Shown here: positions 23,587-33,703 of the stretch, piece after piece
How the letters are laid out: the number at the start of each line of letters is the position of its first letter
How positions within the stretch are numbered: position 1 is the first letter of the stretch
NCBI GenBank assembly: GCA_003166795.1
Contig: PMUS01000100.1
Location: 1 to 45,483, forward strand
Reading direction: 5' to 3'
Length of the DNA stretch: 45,483 nucleotides
From: Acidobacteriota bacterium
GTDB lineage: Bacteria > Acidobacteriota > Terriglobia > Acidiferrales > UBA7541
The notes under the pieces: model-generated
What the model was told of the DNA's origin: nothing
The model's input: the letters and a program-made list of their open reading frames with translations, nothing else
Database searches by the model: none
Program-made: the position numbers and the translations under genes

Positions 23587-24654
23587 ATGAAAAAGATTCT
23601 GTTGGCCACACTGATTCTGGCGACATTTTTTGGCGGGAGGGCAAGCGCGCAGAATCCGAACCCTGCTGGAGCCCCGACGCCCGGAGCGCCAACCACGGCA
23701 ACGGCCGCGCCGGGCGCGACCCCCGCACCGCCGGCCCCGGTGGGACGAAAGAAGCGCATCGCGATATTCGACTTCGATTATGCCACGGTGCAGACCGTTT
23801 CAGCCGCGGCTTTCGGAACCAACGTGGACGTCGGCAAGGGCATCACGGACCTGCTGGTCAAATACCTCGTCCAGGACGGGACGTACTCGGTGATCGAGCG
23901 CCAGGCTCTGGACAAGATCGTGTCCGAGCAGAATTTCTCGAATAGCGACCGCGCGAACCCGAATTCAGCGGCGAAGATCGGCAAACTCCTTGGTGTGGAC
24001 GCCATAATCGTGGGCGCGGTCACGCAATTCGGGAACGACACGAAGACCACGAACGTGGGCGGCGCAGGCGGCGGCTTTGGCGGATTCGGGGTCGGCGGCT
24101 TCTCGCACAAGAACACCAAAGCGATTGTGAATATTGACGCGCGCATCGTGGACATTGATACAGCGGAAATTCTCGGGGTCGCCGAAGGCCACGGCGAATC
24201 GTCACGATCCAGCACCGGCCTATTGGGCGGCGGCGGGCACTGGGGCGGATTTGGCGGTGGAGGCGTGGATTTCGGCAACAGCGACTTCCAGCAGACCATC
24301 CTCGGCGAGGCCGTGAAAGCCTCCGTGGAACAGATGAGCGCGGGACTTATCGCGGATAATACCAAGCTTCAGGTGCGGACAATCGTCGTCTCAGGACTGG
24401 TCGCTGCGGTGGACGGCGGGCAAATCGTTTTGAACGTTGGAGCCAAGTCGGGCGTGAAAGTAGGCGATCAGCTCTCGATCGATCGCATCACAAAGACGAT
24501 CAAAGATCCGGCAACCGGCGCGGTGCTTCGCCAGATGACCACGCCAGTCGGCGTCGTCAAGGTGACGGACGTGGACGATGTTTCCGCGGTCTGCTCTCCG
24601 ATTTCCGGCACGGGATTTAAAGTGGGCGACGCAGCGAAGACCGTAACGCAGTAA
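23587..24654 (+). CDS. CsgG/HfaB-like secreted protein with Gly-rich insertions
   Basis: The 355-aa product has a Sec signal peptide (MKKILLATLILATFFGGRASA) and a Pro/Ala-rich linker to about residue 55. A CsgG-like domain follows: KKRIAIFDFDYATV, GKGITDLLVKYLVQDGTYSVIERQALDKIVSEQNF, AAKIGKLLGVDAIIVGAVTQFG and IVNIDARIVDIDTAEIL. CsgG forms the outer-membrane curli secretion pore, but standalone homologues without curli genes are common and of unknown role. There is no lipobox Cys, unlike CsgG. Two Gly-rich stretches interrupt the domain (about residues 158-178 and 213-236). A C-terminal domain (about 260-355, VNVGAKSGVKVGDQLSIDRI) resembles FlgT/CsgG-associated beta domains. No csgA, csgB or csgE gene is nearby. 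Confidence 0.82.
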   Translation: MKKILLATLILATFFGGRASAQNPNPAGAPTPGAPTTATAAPGATPAPPAPVGRKKRIAIFDFDYATVQTVSAAAFGTNVDVGKGITDLLVKYLVQDGTYSVIERQALDKIVSEQNFSNSDRANPNSAAKIGKLLGVDAIIVGAVTQFGNDTKTTNVGGAGGGFGGFGVGGFSHKNTKAIVNIDARIVDIDTAEILGVAEGHGESSRSSTGLLGGGGHWGGFGGGGVDFGNSDFQQTILGEAVKASVEQMSAGLIADNTKLQVRTIVVSGLVAAVDGGQIVLNVGAKSGVKVGDQLSIDRITKTIKDPATGAVLRQMTTPVGVVKVTDVDDVSAVCSPISGTGFKVGDAAKTVTQ

Positions 24655-24679
24655 GCGTCAAGCGAATCGTCGCGGACGT

Positions 24680-25939
<1,260 letters not shown>

Positions 25940-26050
25940 CTAGAATGTCCGCACGTTCACCATCGCTTCCCGCCGATTTGGGCGGCGGAAACGGCAGAGC
26001 ACGGCGGCGCGGCGACGGGCCCGCGCGGATCGCTCCCACGGAGGTTCCGA

Positions 26051-27340
26051 ATGTCGAACGCACGCTCGTTCTACGGCTGGAAGCTGGTCGGCGCGCTTTC
26101 CGCGATGGATTTCCTTAACCTTGGATTTCCGTTTTACATCGGCGCGATTATCAATCCCTACATGCTGCAACACATCGCCATGAGCCGCGGCCTGTTCGGT
26201 TTCGGATCCACTCTGCTCAACCTGTTCGTCGGCATTCCCTCCACGCTCGTGGCCATTTCGATCGTTCGCCTCGGCATACGCTCGACGTACCTGATCGGCT
26301 CGGCGTTCGTCTGTGCCGGTTCGCTGTTTCTGGCATTCGCTACCACGAAACCGTGGGAATTTCTTCTCGGCTTCGGCGTCATCAACGGAATCGGTGTCTG
26401 CTTCGGCGACATTATTCCCGGCAGCACCGCGGCGGCGCGCTGGTTTGTACGATATCGCGGCCGAGCGGTCGGTCTGGTGCTGAGCGGCTCCGGCGTTTGC
26501 GGGTTCGTGATGGCTCCGCTGATCGACAAGCTGCTGCGCGCAAACGGCGGCAATTGGCATCTCGGTTGGGAAATCGTCGCTGGCGGGGCTGTTCTCGCGG
26601 GAATCATTGCGCTGCTATTCGTCAAAGAGCGCCCCGAAGACCTCGGCCAGCTCCCCGACGGCGACGCGAAAGCGGCCGCCGGCGCTCCGCCGCAACATGC
26701 TGCCAGCGCCCTGACCACAAAATACGAATGGACGCCCGGCGAAGCCTATCGCACCAGCAGCTATTGGCTCGTGGTGATCGCGGGGCTGGCTGCGCAATTT
26801 CCGTTTTTTATTTTCGTCGCGCATTGGATGTTGCATCTGCAGGGCGCCGGTATTCCGTCGGGCGATGCGGCGTTTTCGATGGGCCTGTTCACCGTCTCCT
26901 GTGTCGCTGGCCGCTTGATCGGCGGCTGGCTGATGGACACGATGACCGCGCGCTACGCCTTCGCGATCGGCCTCAGTTGCTACCTCATCGGCTCACTCGC
27001 GGCGATGCACGTTGGCCCGGGCGCGCTGCTCATCGCCAATTCTGCCGCGGTGCTCTACGGCCTGGGCATCGGCTGGACGTTCACCTGCATGACCACCTGC
27101 ATCGCGCACTTCTACGGCCCCACTGCTTTTCCGAAACTTGCCGGCACTCTGCTGCTTCTAACCTCTGGGGGCGCGTCGCCAGCAGGCTGGGTCGGCGGTA
27201 AAATCTTCGACGTATACGGCGGTTACGCGCGCGCCTGGCAACTGAATATCGCCGTCACCGTGGTCGGCATTGTCGCCATCCTCTTTGCCGCCATGCCGCG
27301 TCACCGTACGGAAAGCAGCGCGGTCGCCAAGGCTGCATGA
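26051..27340 (+). CDS. MFS transporter 1 (OFA-like), probable aromatic acid permease
   Basis: The 429-aa product has 12 predicted membrane segments, in two groups of six joined by a cytosolic loop (about residues 195-230, FVKERPEDLGQLPDGD...). It opens with FYGWKLVGALSAMDFLNLGFP, a start seen in oxalate/formate-antiporter-like and monocarboxylate MFS proteins. It contains RWFVRYRGRAVGLVLSGSGVCGFV in the first half. ATG 26051 has GGAGG 6 nt upstream. The next gene encodes a close paralogue, with 26 bp between them, so the pair is probably an operon. Position between pobA and an esterase suggests uptake of an aromatic acid. Substrate is inferred from context only. Confidence 0.87.
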   Translation: MSNARSFYGWKLVGALSAMDFLNLGFPFYIGAIINPYMLQHIAMSRGLFGFGSTLLNLFVGIPSTLVAISIVRLGIRSTYLIGSAFVCAGSLFLAFATTKPWEFLLGFGVINGIGVCFGDIIPGSTAAARWFVRYRGRAVGLVLSGSGVCGFVMAPLIDKLLRANGGNWHLGWEIVAGGAVLAGIIALLFVKERPEDLGQLPDGDAKAAAGAPPQHAASALTTKYEWTPGEAYRTSSYWLVVIAGLAAQFPFFIFVAHWMLHLQGAGIPSGDAAFSMGLFTVSCVAGRLIGGWLMDTMTARYAFAIGLSCYLIGSLAAMHVGPGALLIANSAAVLYGLGIGWTFTCMTTCIAHFYGPTAFPKLAGTLLLLTSGGASPAGWVGGKIFDVYGGYARAWQLNIAVTVVGIVAILFAAMPRHRTESSAVAKAA

Positions 27341-27366
27341 GCCGGAAGATCGCATAGGAGACCCGA

Positions 27367-28659
27367 GTGCCCGACAAGCCAAAATTCTACGGATGGAAGC
27401 TGGTCGCCGTTTTGTTTCTTCTCGATTTCATTAATATGGGGTTCCCGTATTACGGCGGCAGCATCATCAACAGCTATATGATTCACGATATCGTGATGAG
27501 CCGCGCCACGCTCGGCTGGGGCTTCACGATCCTCAATCTCTTCGTCGGTTTTGCCGCCATCGTCGTGGCGATGTCCATCGTGAAGTATGGACTCCGGGCG
27601 ACCTTCATGATCGGCTCCGCGATCATTGGCCTCAATGCGCTGTTCCTGGGTTTTTATGCATCGAAGCCATGGCACTACCTGGTTGGGTTTGGAGTGGTGA
27701 ACGGTATTGGCATGAGCTTTGCGACGCTCGTTCCCTGTGCGACCGGCGTCACGCGATGGTTCCGCCGCTACCGCGGAGCAATGATGGGGCTCGCGCTTTC
27801 CGCGTCGGGAATCTCCGGATTTGTGCTTTCTCCTTTGCTCGACAAAATGCTGCGCACAGGTGGCGGCAATTGGCACGTTGGGTGGAGAATCGTCGCCTGC
27901 GCCATGGTGGTCTCCGGGCTGATCGCATTCTTGTTCGTAAAGGAAAGCCCCGAATCGGTGGGTCAGACGGTGGACGGGCTGGCCGAGGAACGGCAGGCCC
28001 AGCCCTCTCGCACCGATGCGCTCGCGACGAAGCATCCATGGACCGCCGGCGAGGCCTATGGAACCAGCGCGTACTGGCTGGTCGCGATCGCCGGGATCGC
28101 CGCCACGTTTCCGTATTTCCTGTTCATCGCGCATTGGGTGGAAAATCTACGCGGCGTCGGGATAACTCCCGCCAAAGCCTCGTGGGGATTGAGCCTGCTT
28201 ACGATCGGAACTCTGGCGGGGCGCTGGCTCGGCGGCATTCTGATGGATTACTTGAATGCACGCCTCGCATTCGTGCTCGGCGCGAGCATTTATCTCGTCA
28301 GCTCGTACCTGGCTGTCGTTTCTCGGGCCGACACTCTTACGCTCGCGTACGTCGCGTCGGTCCTGCAAGGCCTTGCCTATGGCTGGACCTACAGCTGCAG
28401 CAACACAATGATCGGCCACTACTACGGCCCCAAGGCCTACCCGAAGCTGAGCGGAATGTACATTCTGCTTACTTCGGGTTGCGCCTCACCTGCTGGCGCC
28501 GTAGGCGGCAAGATTTTCGACGTTACCGGAAGCTACGCAAAGTCGTTCGAGCTGGATGCCGCGCTCGCGATCGTCGCCATCGTTGCGATCATGTTCGCCG
28601 CGATGCCGACGCCGCGCGAGGCAGTTCCAGTCGGCATAGCCGAACCCGAAGTCGCGTAG
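27367..28659 (+). CDS. MFS transporter 2 (OFA-like), paralogue of the preceding gene
   Basis: The 430-aa product has 12 membrane segments and aligns along its length with the upstream protein: KFYGWKLVAVLFLLDFINMGFP, RWFRRYRGAMMGLALSASGISGFVLSPLLDKML, EYGW-like TKHPWTAGEAYGTSAYWLV, and TSGCASPAGAVGGKIFDVTGSYAKSF near the end. GTG 27367 follows AGGAG by about 9 nt. The loop between the two halves differs most (ESVGQTVDGLAEERQAQ). This is a tandem gene duplication that has diverged well, so the two may carry different aromatic substrates. A hairpin repeat begins over its stop codon. Confidence 0.87.
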   Translation: MPDKPKFYGWKLVAVLFLLDFINMGFPYYGGSIINSYMIHDIVMSRATLGWGFTILNLFVGFAAIVVAMSIVKYGLRATFMIGSAIIGLNALFLGFYASKPWHYLVGFGVVNGIGMSFATLVPCATGVTRWFRRYRGAMMGLALSASGISGFVLSPLLDKMLRTGGGNWHVGWRIVACAMVVSGLIAFLFVKESPESVGQTVDGLAEERQAQPSRTDALATKHPWTAGEAYGTSAYWLVAIAGIAATFPYFLFIAHWVENLRGVGITPAKASWGLSLLTIGTLAGRWLGGILMDYLNARLAFVLGASIYLVSSYLAVVSRADTLTLAYVASVLQGLAYGWTYSCSNTMIGHYYGPKAYPKLSGMYILLTSGCASPAGAVGGKIFDVTGSYAKSFELDAALAIVAIVAIMFAAMPTPREAVPVGIAEPEVA

Positions 28660-28692
28660 CGCCGGCGTCTCGCCGGCTTTAGGCGCTGAAGT
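28658..28692. repeat. Hairpin repeat, GGCTTTA family, between the MFS and esterase genes
   Basis: GCCGGCG-TCT-CGCCGGC (28661-28677) forms a perfect 7-bp stem. An outer AGCGCC (28658-28663) / GGCGCT (28682-28687) pairing is also possible. It is followed by GAAGTTCCC, as in copy 1 at the window start. It overlaps the MFS stop codon, and the next bases supply the GGAGG ribosome-binding site of the esterase gene. Confidence 0.65.
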
Positions 28693-28709
28693 TCCCAACG
28701 GAGGCTGCA

Positions 28710-30341
28710 ATGATTCACCGCCGTGAACTACTCAAGAAATCTCTTGTCGGCGCCGGCGCCGCCGCCGCTCTCAGCTCGCCGCTCGCCCGCGCACTGTTCG
28801 CCGCGGATTCCGCTCGACCCGTTGTCGCGACTAAATACGGCAAAGTGCTCGGCGTCAATGCCGGCGGCGTCTCCACCTTCAAAGGCATTCACTACGGCGC
28901 AAACCCAGAAGGCGCCATGCGTTTCATGCCGCCCGCTCCGCCGCAGCCGTGGAGCGAAACCGCCGACGCCCTGGCCTACGGCGATATCGCGCCGCAGATT
29001 CTCTCGAGCGCCAGCGGCGGCTCCGATATCCGCCAGGCCATGGGGGACCTGTTCGGCCCCGGCAAAGTCGGCGAAAACTGTCTGGTCCTCAACGTCTGGA
29101 CGCCCGGCCCTGATCACCGCCGGCGGCCCGTGATGGTCTGGCTGCACGGCGGGGGTTACACCAGCGGCTCCGACGGCTCGCCGACCTACGACGGCGCGAA
29201 TCTCGCGCGCAAGCAGGATGTCGTCATCGTCGGCATTAATCACCGGCTCAACGTCTTTGGCTACCTCTATCTCGGCAAGATCAGCGAAAAATACGCGGAC
29301 TCGGGCAACGCCGGCATGCTCGACTGCGTGCTGGCGCTCGAATGGGTGCGCGACAATATCGCGCATTTCGGCGGCGATCCGGAGAACGTCACCATTTTCG
29401 GTGAATCGGGCGGCGGCGGAAAGGTCAGCGTGCTGCTGGCGATGCCTCCGGCGAAGGGCCTGTTTCACAAGGCGATTGTAGAGAGCGGCTCGACGCTGCG
29501 CGTCAGCACGCCCGATGAAGCCGACGCCGCCGCGCGAAAATATCTAGCCCAGCTGAAAATTGCGCCCAACAGCGTGGACGATCTCGCGAAAGTTCCGATG
29601 AACGAGATGCTCGAAGCGCTCCGCGCGATGACCGGGCCGAATTCGATTCGCCTCGGACCGGTCGTCGACGGCCGCTCGCTTCCGCGCCAGCCCTTTGATC
29701 CCGACGCGCCCTCGCAATCCGCGAACATCCCGATGCTCATCGGCACCAACGGCACCGAATCCACGCTGCTAATCGGAATGGCGGACGCCTCGGTTTTTTC
29801 GCTGAACGAAACGGACATGCGCACCAAGCTGAAAGCATATCTGCGCTCGACCGATGACGCGAAGCTTGATGCCCTGATCGCCACATACAGGAAAGATCGC
29901 CCGAGCGCGTCCCCCAGCGACATCTACTTCTACGTCACCACCGACCGCATGATGCGCATGAACGCTATCACTCAAGCCGAGCGCAAGATCGCGCAAGGCG
30001 CCGCGCCGGCCTACATGTATATTTTTGCGTGGCAGACGCCGGTGCTCGACGGCCGTCTGCGTTCGCCGCACGCCATCGAGTTATCGTTCGTCTTCGACAA
30101 CACCAATAAAACGACGAGCTATAATGGCTCGGCGGCGGATCTTGCGCCGCTCGCAGCGAAAGTCAGCGCGGCGTGGGCCGCTTTCGCGCGCACCGGGAAT
30201 CCGAGCCATCCCGGCATCCCGAAGTGGCCGGCCTACGATACGGCGAGCCGCGCAACGATGGTCTTCAACGACGAATGCAAAGTCGTGGATGATCCTGGCA
30301 AGTACGAGCGAATTGCGATCAGCGCGCTGCCCACGGCGTAG
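28710..30341 (+). CDS. Tat-exported type-B carboxylesterase
   Basis: The 543-aa alpha/beta hydrolase has an N-terminal twin-Arg-type leader (MIHRRELLKKSLVGAGAAAAL, cleavage after ALFA or nearby). The RR is followed by EL rather than the usual F at +2. The carboxylesterase type-B pattern is clear: FKGIHYGANPEGAMRF, the oxyanion hole WLHGGGYTSGS, the nucleophile in FGESGGGGKVSV, a Glu in GTNGTESTLL, and the catalytic His in RSPHAIELSFVF. Family members cut esters of aromatic acids or alcohols. ATG 28710 has GGAGG 5 nt upstream. In this neighbourhood it may release hydroxybenzoate or hydroxycinnamate from esters in the periplasm for uptake by the MFS pair. That is inference. Confidence 0.9.
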   Translation: MIHRRELLKKSLVGAGAAAALSSPLARALFAADSARPVVATKYGKVLGVNAGGVSTFKGIHYGANPEGAMRFMPPAPPQPWSETADALAYGDIAPQILSSASGGSDIRQAMGDLFGPGKVGENCLVLNVWTPGPDHRRRPVMVWLHGGGYTSGSDGSPTYDGANLARKQDVVIVGINHRLNVFGYLYLGKISEKYADSGNAGMLDCVLALEWVRDNIAHFGGDPENVTIFGESGGGGKVSVLLAMPPAKGLFHKAIVESGSTLRVSTPDEADAAARKYLAQLKIAPNSVDDLAKVPMNEMLEALRAMTGPNSIRLGPVVDGRSLPRQPFDPDAPSQSANIPMLIGTNGTESTLLIGMADASVFSLNETDMRTKLKAYLRSTDDAKLDALIATYRKDRPSASPSDIYFYVTTDRMMRMNAITQAERKIAQGAAPAYMYIFAWQTPVLDGRLRSPHAIELSFVFDNTNKTTSYNGSAADLAPLAAKVSAAWAAFARTGNPSHPGIPKWPAYDTASRATMVFNDECKVVDDPGKYERIAISALPTA

Positions 30342-30364
30342 CTCCCGTCAGTTGGGCCTCTCCG

Positions 30365-31111
30365 CTACAGCTGAATCTTCGAGAAGAAGTAACTTCCGAT
30401 GCCGAGCAGAATCGCCGTGAGAATGGTCACCGCCGCGAGATCGGTCTTCAGGCCATATGCGAAGACGCCCGTGCACGCGCCGCGCAGGCCATCCACGCCG
30501 TAGCTGAGCGGATTGAGCCGCAATCCGAACTGCAGGAACTTCGGCAACCCGTCCGCGGAAAAAATAGCGCCCGAAAAAAAGAATAGCGGCATCACCAGGA
30601 AGTTTATGATCAGCGGAAATCCCTGCATGTCCTGCAGCATGGACCCGAACACCGTGCCGATTCCCGCGAAAAGCAGCGCGATCAGAAACATGAAAACGAT
30701 TGCCAGCGGCAGTATTGGCGAGCTTTTGACCCGGAATCCGGCAATCAGGCAGATCACGAATACGACGATTCCCTGAGCCATGGCCACGAGCGCGCCGCCG
30801 AGCATGCGGCCGAATACGATTTCCAGTCGCGAGACCGGCGCGACCAGCGTTTCCTTCAGGAAGCCGAATTGGCGGTCCCAGATGATCTCAATTCCCGAAA
30901 ACACGGCATTGAAAAGAATCGCCATGGAGATAATTCCGGGCGCGAGAAAATCGATGTAATTTCCGCCGCCCGCCCGCGCGAACATCGCTTTGAAACCGAA
31001 ACCGAGCGCCACCAGGAACAGGATCGGCTGGCCGAGCGAGCCGATAATCCGGGCCGGCGAGCGAACGTAGCGTTTCAGTTGCCGCACGCAGAGAATGTAG
31101 ATCGCTTTCAT
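30365..31111 (-). CDS. ABC-2 type exporter permease (DrrB-like)
   Basis: The 248-aa product has six predicted membrane segments: about residues 22-42, 52-74, 100-127, 134-160, 165-187 and 222-243. It carries the ABC-2 signature region (GFLKETLVAPVSRLEIVFGRMLGGALVAMAQGIVVFVICLIAG and GFPLIINFLVMPLFFFSGAIF). Such permeases pair with DrrA-type ATPases to export drugs or lipids. The start ATG at 31111 overlaps the stop of the ATPase gene by 4 bp (ATGA), so the two form one coupled exporter. Cargo is unknown. It converges on the esterase gene with a 23-bp gap. Confidence 0.9.
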   Translation of the reverse strand: MKAIYILCVRQLKRYVRSPARIIGSLGQPILFLVALGFGFKAMFARAGGGNYIDFLAPGIISMAILFNAVFSGIEIIWDRQFGFLKETLVAPVSRLEIVFGRMLGGALVAMAQGIVVFVICLIAGFRVKSSPILPLAIVFMFLIALLFAGIGTVFGSMLQDMQGFPLIINFLVMPLFFFSGAIFSADGLPKFLQFGLRLNPLSYGVDGLRGACTGVFAYGLKTDLAAVTILTAILLGIGSYFFSKIQL

Positions 31112-31914
31112 CGCCGTCCTCCGCCTCTCCACGCGCGTCCCATCATCCGCATGCGGTCGGTCGCATTCGCTTCTTCCTCGCGAATGGCGTGCCCGGTCAG
31201 CGCGATAAACGCGTCTTCCAGCGTGGCGCACTTGGTGCGCTCTTTCAATTCCCCGGGCGAGCTCTGCGCCACGATCTTGCCGTGATCAATCACGGCCACA
31301 TCGTTCGCCACGCGATCGGCTTCGTCCATGTAATGCGTGGTGAAGAAAACCGTGACGCCCTCGTCCTTGCTGAGCTGCTGGATGTAGCCCCAGATGTGAT
31401 TGCGCGTTTGCGGATCGAGCCCGATGGTCGGCTCGTCGAGGAAAAGGATGCGCGGCGCATGGAGCAGGGCGCGCGCCACTTCCAGCCGCCGCTTCATCCC
31501 CCCCGAATATGTCTTCACGAAGTCTTTCTTGCGGTCGCCGAGTCCCACAAGATCCACGAGAGCGTCAATGCGCTTCAGTCGCTCGGCGCGCGGGACGCCG
31601 TAGAGAATGCCGTGCAGGTCCATATTTTCCTGCGCCGTCAATTCGTCGTCGAGGCTCGGATCCTGAAACACAATTCCAAACGAGCGCCGCACCTGCTTCT
31701 GCTCGCGCGTGGGATCGTGCCCATTGACGCGAATCGAACCGCTGGTGGGATCGAGCACGGTGGTAAGCATCTTGATGGTGGTCGTTTTCCCCGCGCCGTT
31801 GGGACCGAGAAAGCCGAAGATCACTCCCTCCGGGACGGTGAACGATATGTGATTCACCGCGCAAAATTCCCCATAGTTCTTCACGAGGTCCTGGACTACG
31901 ATCATCTCGCCCAT
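31108..31914 (-). CDS. ABC exporter ATP-binding protein (DrrA-like)
   Basis: The 268-aa ATPase has Walker A (GPNGAGKTT, about residues 39-47), the Q-loop region (FGIVFQDPSLDDELTAQENM), the ABC signature YSGGMKRRLEVARALL and Walker B ILFLDEPTIGLDPQTR, then the switch His in FFTTHYMDEADRVA. The form matches the daunorubicin-resistance/ABC-2 group. ATG 31914 has AAAGG about 6 nt upstream and begins just before the conserved MIVVQDLVKNYG. The frame is open 264 bp further upstream, but that part is non-conserved. It is divergent from the decarboxylase-like gene. Confidence 0.92.
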   Translation of the reverse strand: MGEMIVVQDLVKNYGEFCAVNHISFTVPEGVIFGFLGPNGAGKTTTIKMLTTVLDPTSGSIRVNGHDPTREQKQVRRSFGIVFQDPSLDDELTAQENMDLHGILYGVPRAERLKRIDALVDLVGLGDRKKDFVKTYSGGMKRRLEVARALLHAPRILFLDEPTIGLDPQTRNHIWGYIQQLSKDEGVTVFFTTHYMDEADRVANDVAVIDHGKIVAQSSPGELKERTKCATLEDAFIALTGHAIREEEANATDRMRMMGRAWRGGGRR

Positions 31915-32087
31915 CGGTGCCTTTCTGGTGGCCGGAGTGCGCCGCCCCGGTAGGGAGCGGCGAGACAGGATACGATGTATGCAACGACCCCGGCAATTAG
32001 TTATAACGGTCGGCGGCGGCCGGAAGTTACGAGAGAAAGTTACGCGCGATTTCCGGAAAAGCATGAGCGGGCGGGAGGCTTGATATC

Positions 32088-33701
32088 GTGAGCACGGTGC
32101 GAGAGGTGACCTACGGAGTTCTGCGCGATCTGGGGATGACGAAGATTTTCGGCAATCCCGGCTCGAGCGAGCTGCCATTCCTGAAGGACATGCCTCCCGA
32201 TTTCCAGTACGTCCTTGGCCTACACGAAAGAACCGCGGCCGGCATGGCGCTGGGCTACGCGATGGCCCGCGGAGAAGCAGCGTTTGTAAATTTGCACTCG
32301 ATTGCGAGCGCCGGAAACGGGCTTTCCGCGCTGATTGATGCGCAGCTTTGCCACGCGCCGCTCGTGGTCACCACCGGACAGCAGGACCGCCGGCAAGTCA
32401 TGGCCGAGCCGTTTTTGGTGAGCCGCGCGGTGGAAGTGGTGAAACCGTATGTGAAATGGGCGTGCGAGCCGCTGCGCCCGGAAGATGTTCCCGCGGCAAT
32501 CGCGCGAGGCTACCACATGGCGATGCAGCCACCGCGCGGGCCTGTGTTTATTTCCGTGCCGATGGACGATTGGAACAAGCCGTGCGAGCCGCTGATCACG
32601 CGCAAAGTGACTCAGTCGGTGTTGGCCGACCCCGCGGCGCTTGACGAGGTCGTGCGCGCGATTGATTCCAGCCGCAAGCTGGCGTTGATCACCGGCGCGC
32701 AGATCGAAGAGGATCGCGCGGGGCGCGAAGTGGTGGCGCTCGCGGAGCGGCTGAACGCCGATGTGTACGCCGAGCCGATCGCGTCGCGCTGGGCGTTTCC
32801 GCGAAGCCATCGCCTGTATCGCGGCGGATTGTTTCCCGCGCAGAAACCGCTGGCCGATCAACTGGCGGGTTACGACACGGTCGTTGTGCTGGGCGCGCCG
32901 GTTTTCCTCTACTACGCGTACGTGCCGGGAAACGCGATTCAGCCGGGCACGAAGCTTTTCCAAATCACGAATTCGCCGCAGGACGCTTCGAGCGCTCTTG
33001 CAGGAACGAGCATTGTGGGCAACATCGCAGCGGCCGCGGAGTACATTCGCAGCCGCGTGAAGCCCGTCGAGCGCGCCGTGCCGGCACGAACGAAGCCGCC
33101 CGAGCCGCCGGCCGAGCACCCGATGACGTGCAGCTACGTGTTCAGCGCCCTGAACAAGCTCCTGCCGCGCGACGCGATCATTTCCGAAGAATGCCCGTCT
33201 TCGAAGGGCGATCTCGACCGCTACATCGAGCTCGACGAACCGGGTTCGTTTTATTCCGTGCGCAGCGGGATTCTGGGATTTGCCATGCCGGCCGCGGTTG
33301 GGCTGCAACTCGCGCACCCGAACCGGCGCGTGGTATGTCCCGTGGGCGATGGCTCCATGCAATATTCGATCCAGGCGCTGTGGTCGGCGGTGCAATCGAA
33401 AGCGCCGGTGATTTTTGTGGTGATCTGCAACGGGAACTATTCGGCGCTCAAGGGTTTTCGCGATTTTACGAAGGTGGGCAAGAATGTGCCGGGAATTGAC
33501 ATCCCTGGAATCGACGCCGTAAAAATCGCGCAGGGTTACGGCATGATGGCCCGTGCCGTGGACCGCGCCGAAGATCTGGAGCCCGCGCTGAAGTGCGCGT
33601 TCGCCTCGAAGGAAACCTGCCTGGTCAGCGTGAACGTGCAGGAGGGCGGCCAGAAAACGATGGGGATGGACCAGTCGGTGAACCCGCCCAATTACGGGTG
33701 A
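32088..33701 (+). CDS. Benzoylformate decarboxylase-like ThDP enzyme with Tyr for His281
   Basis: The 537-aa ThDP-dependent enzyme aligns without gaps to benzoylformate decarboxylase at the N-terminus: Ser26 (NPGSSELPF), Glu47 (GLHE) and His70 (FVNLHS) all match the numbering of the Pseudomonas enzyme. The ThDP/Mg motif is GDGSMQYSIQALWSAVQSKAPVIFVVICNGNY. The second catalytic His of that enzyme (His281, in APVFRYHQY) is replaced: here the segment is APVFLYYAYVPG, with Tyr276. GTG 32088 has GGGAGG 9 nt upstream. If it acts on (4-hydroxy)benzoylformate, the aldehyde could be oxidised to (4-hydroxy)benzoate for PobA. Related 2-keto-acid decarboxylases remain possible. It ends 2 bp from the convergent pcaG stop. 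Confidence 0.85.
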   Translation: MSTVREVTYGVLRDLGMTKIFGNPGSSELPFLKDMPPDFQYVLGLHERTAAGMALGYAMARGEAAFVNLHSIASAGNGLSALIDAQLCHAPLVVTTGQQDRRQVMAEPFLVSRAVEVVKPYVKWACEPLRPEDVPAAIARGYHMAMQPPRGPVFISVPMDDWNKPCEPLITRKVTQSVLADPAALDEVVRAIDSSRKLALITGAQIEEDRAGREVVALAERLNADVYAEPIASRWAFPRSHRLYRGGLFPAQKPLADQLAGYDTVVVLGAPVFLYYAYVPGNAIQPGTKLFQITNSPQDASSALAGTSIVGNIAAAAEYIRSRVKPVERAVPARTKPPEPPAEHPMTCSYVFSALNKLLPRDAIISEECPSSKGDLDRYIELDEPGSFYSVRSGILGFAMPAAVGLQLAHPNRRVVCPVGDGSMQYSIQALWSAVQSKAPVIFVVICNGNYSALKGFRDFTKVGKNVPGIDIPGIDAVKIAQGYGMMARAVDRAEDLEPALKCAFASKETCLVSVNVQEGGQKTMGMDQSVNPPNYG

Positions 33702-33703
33702 CG

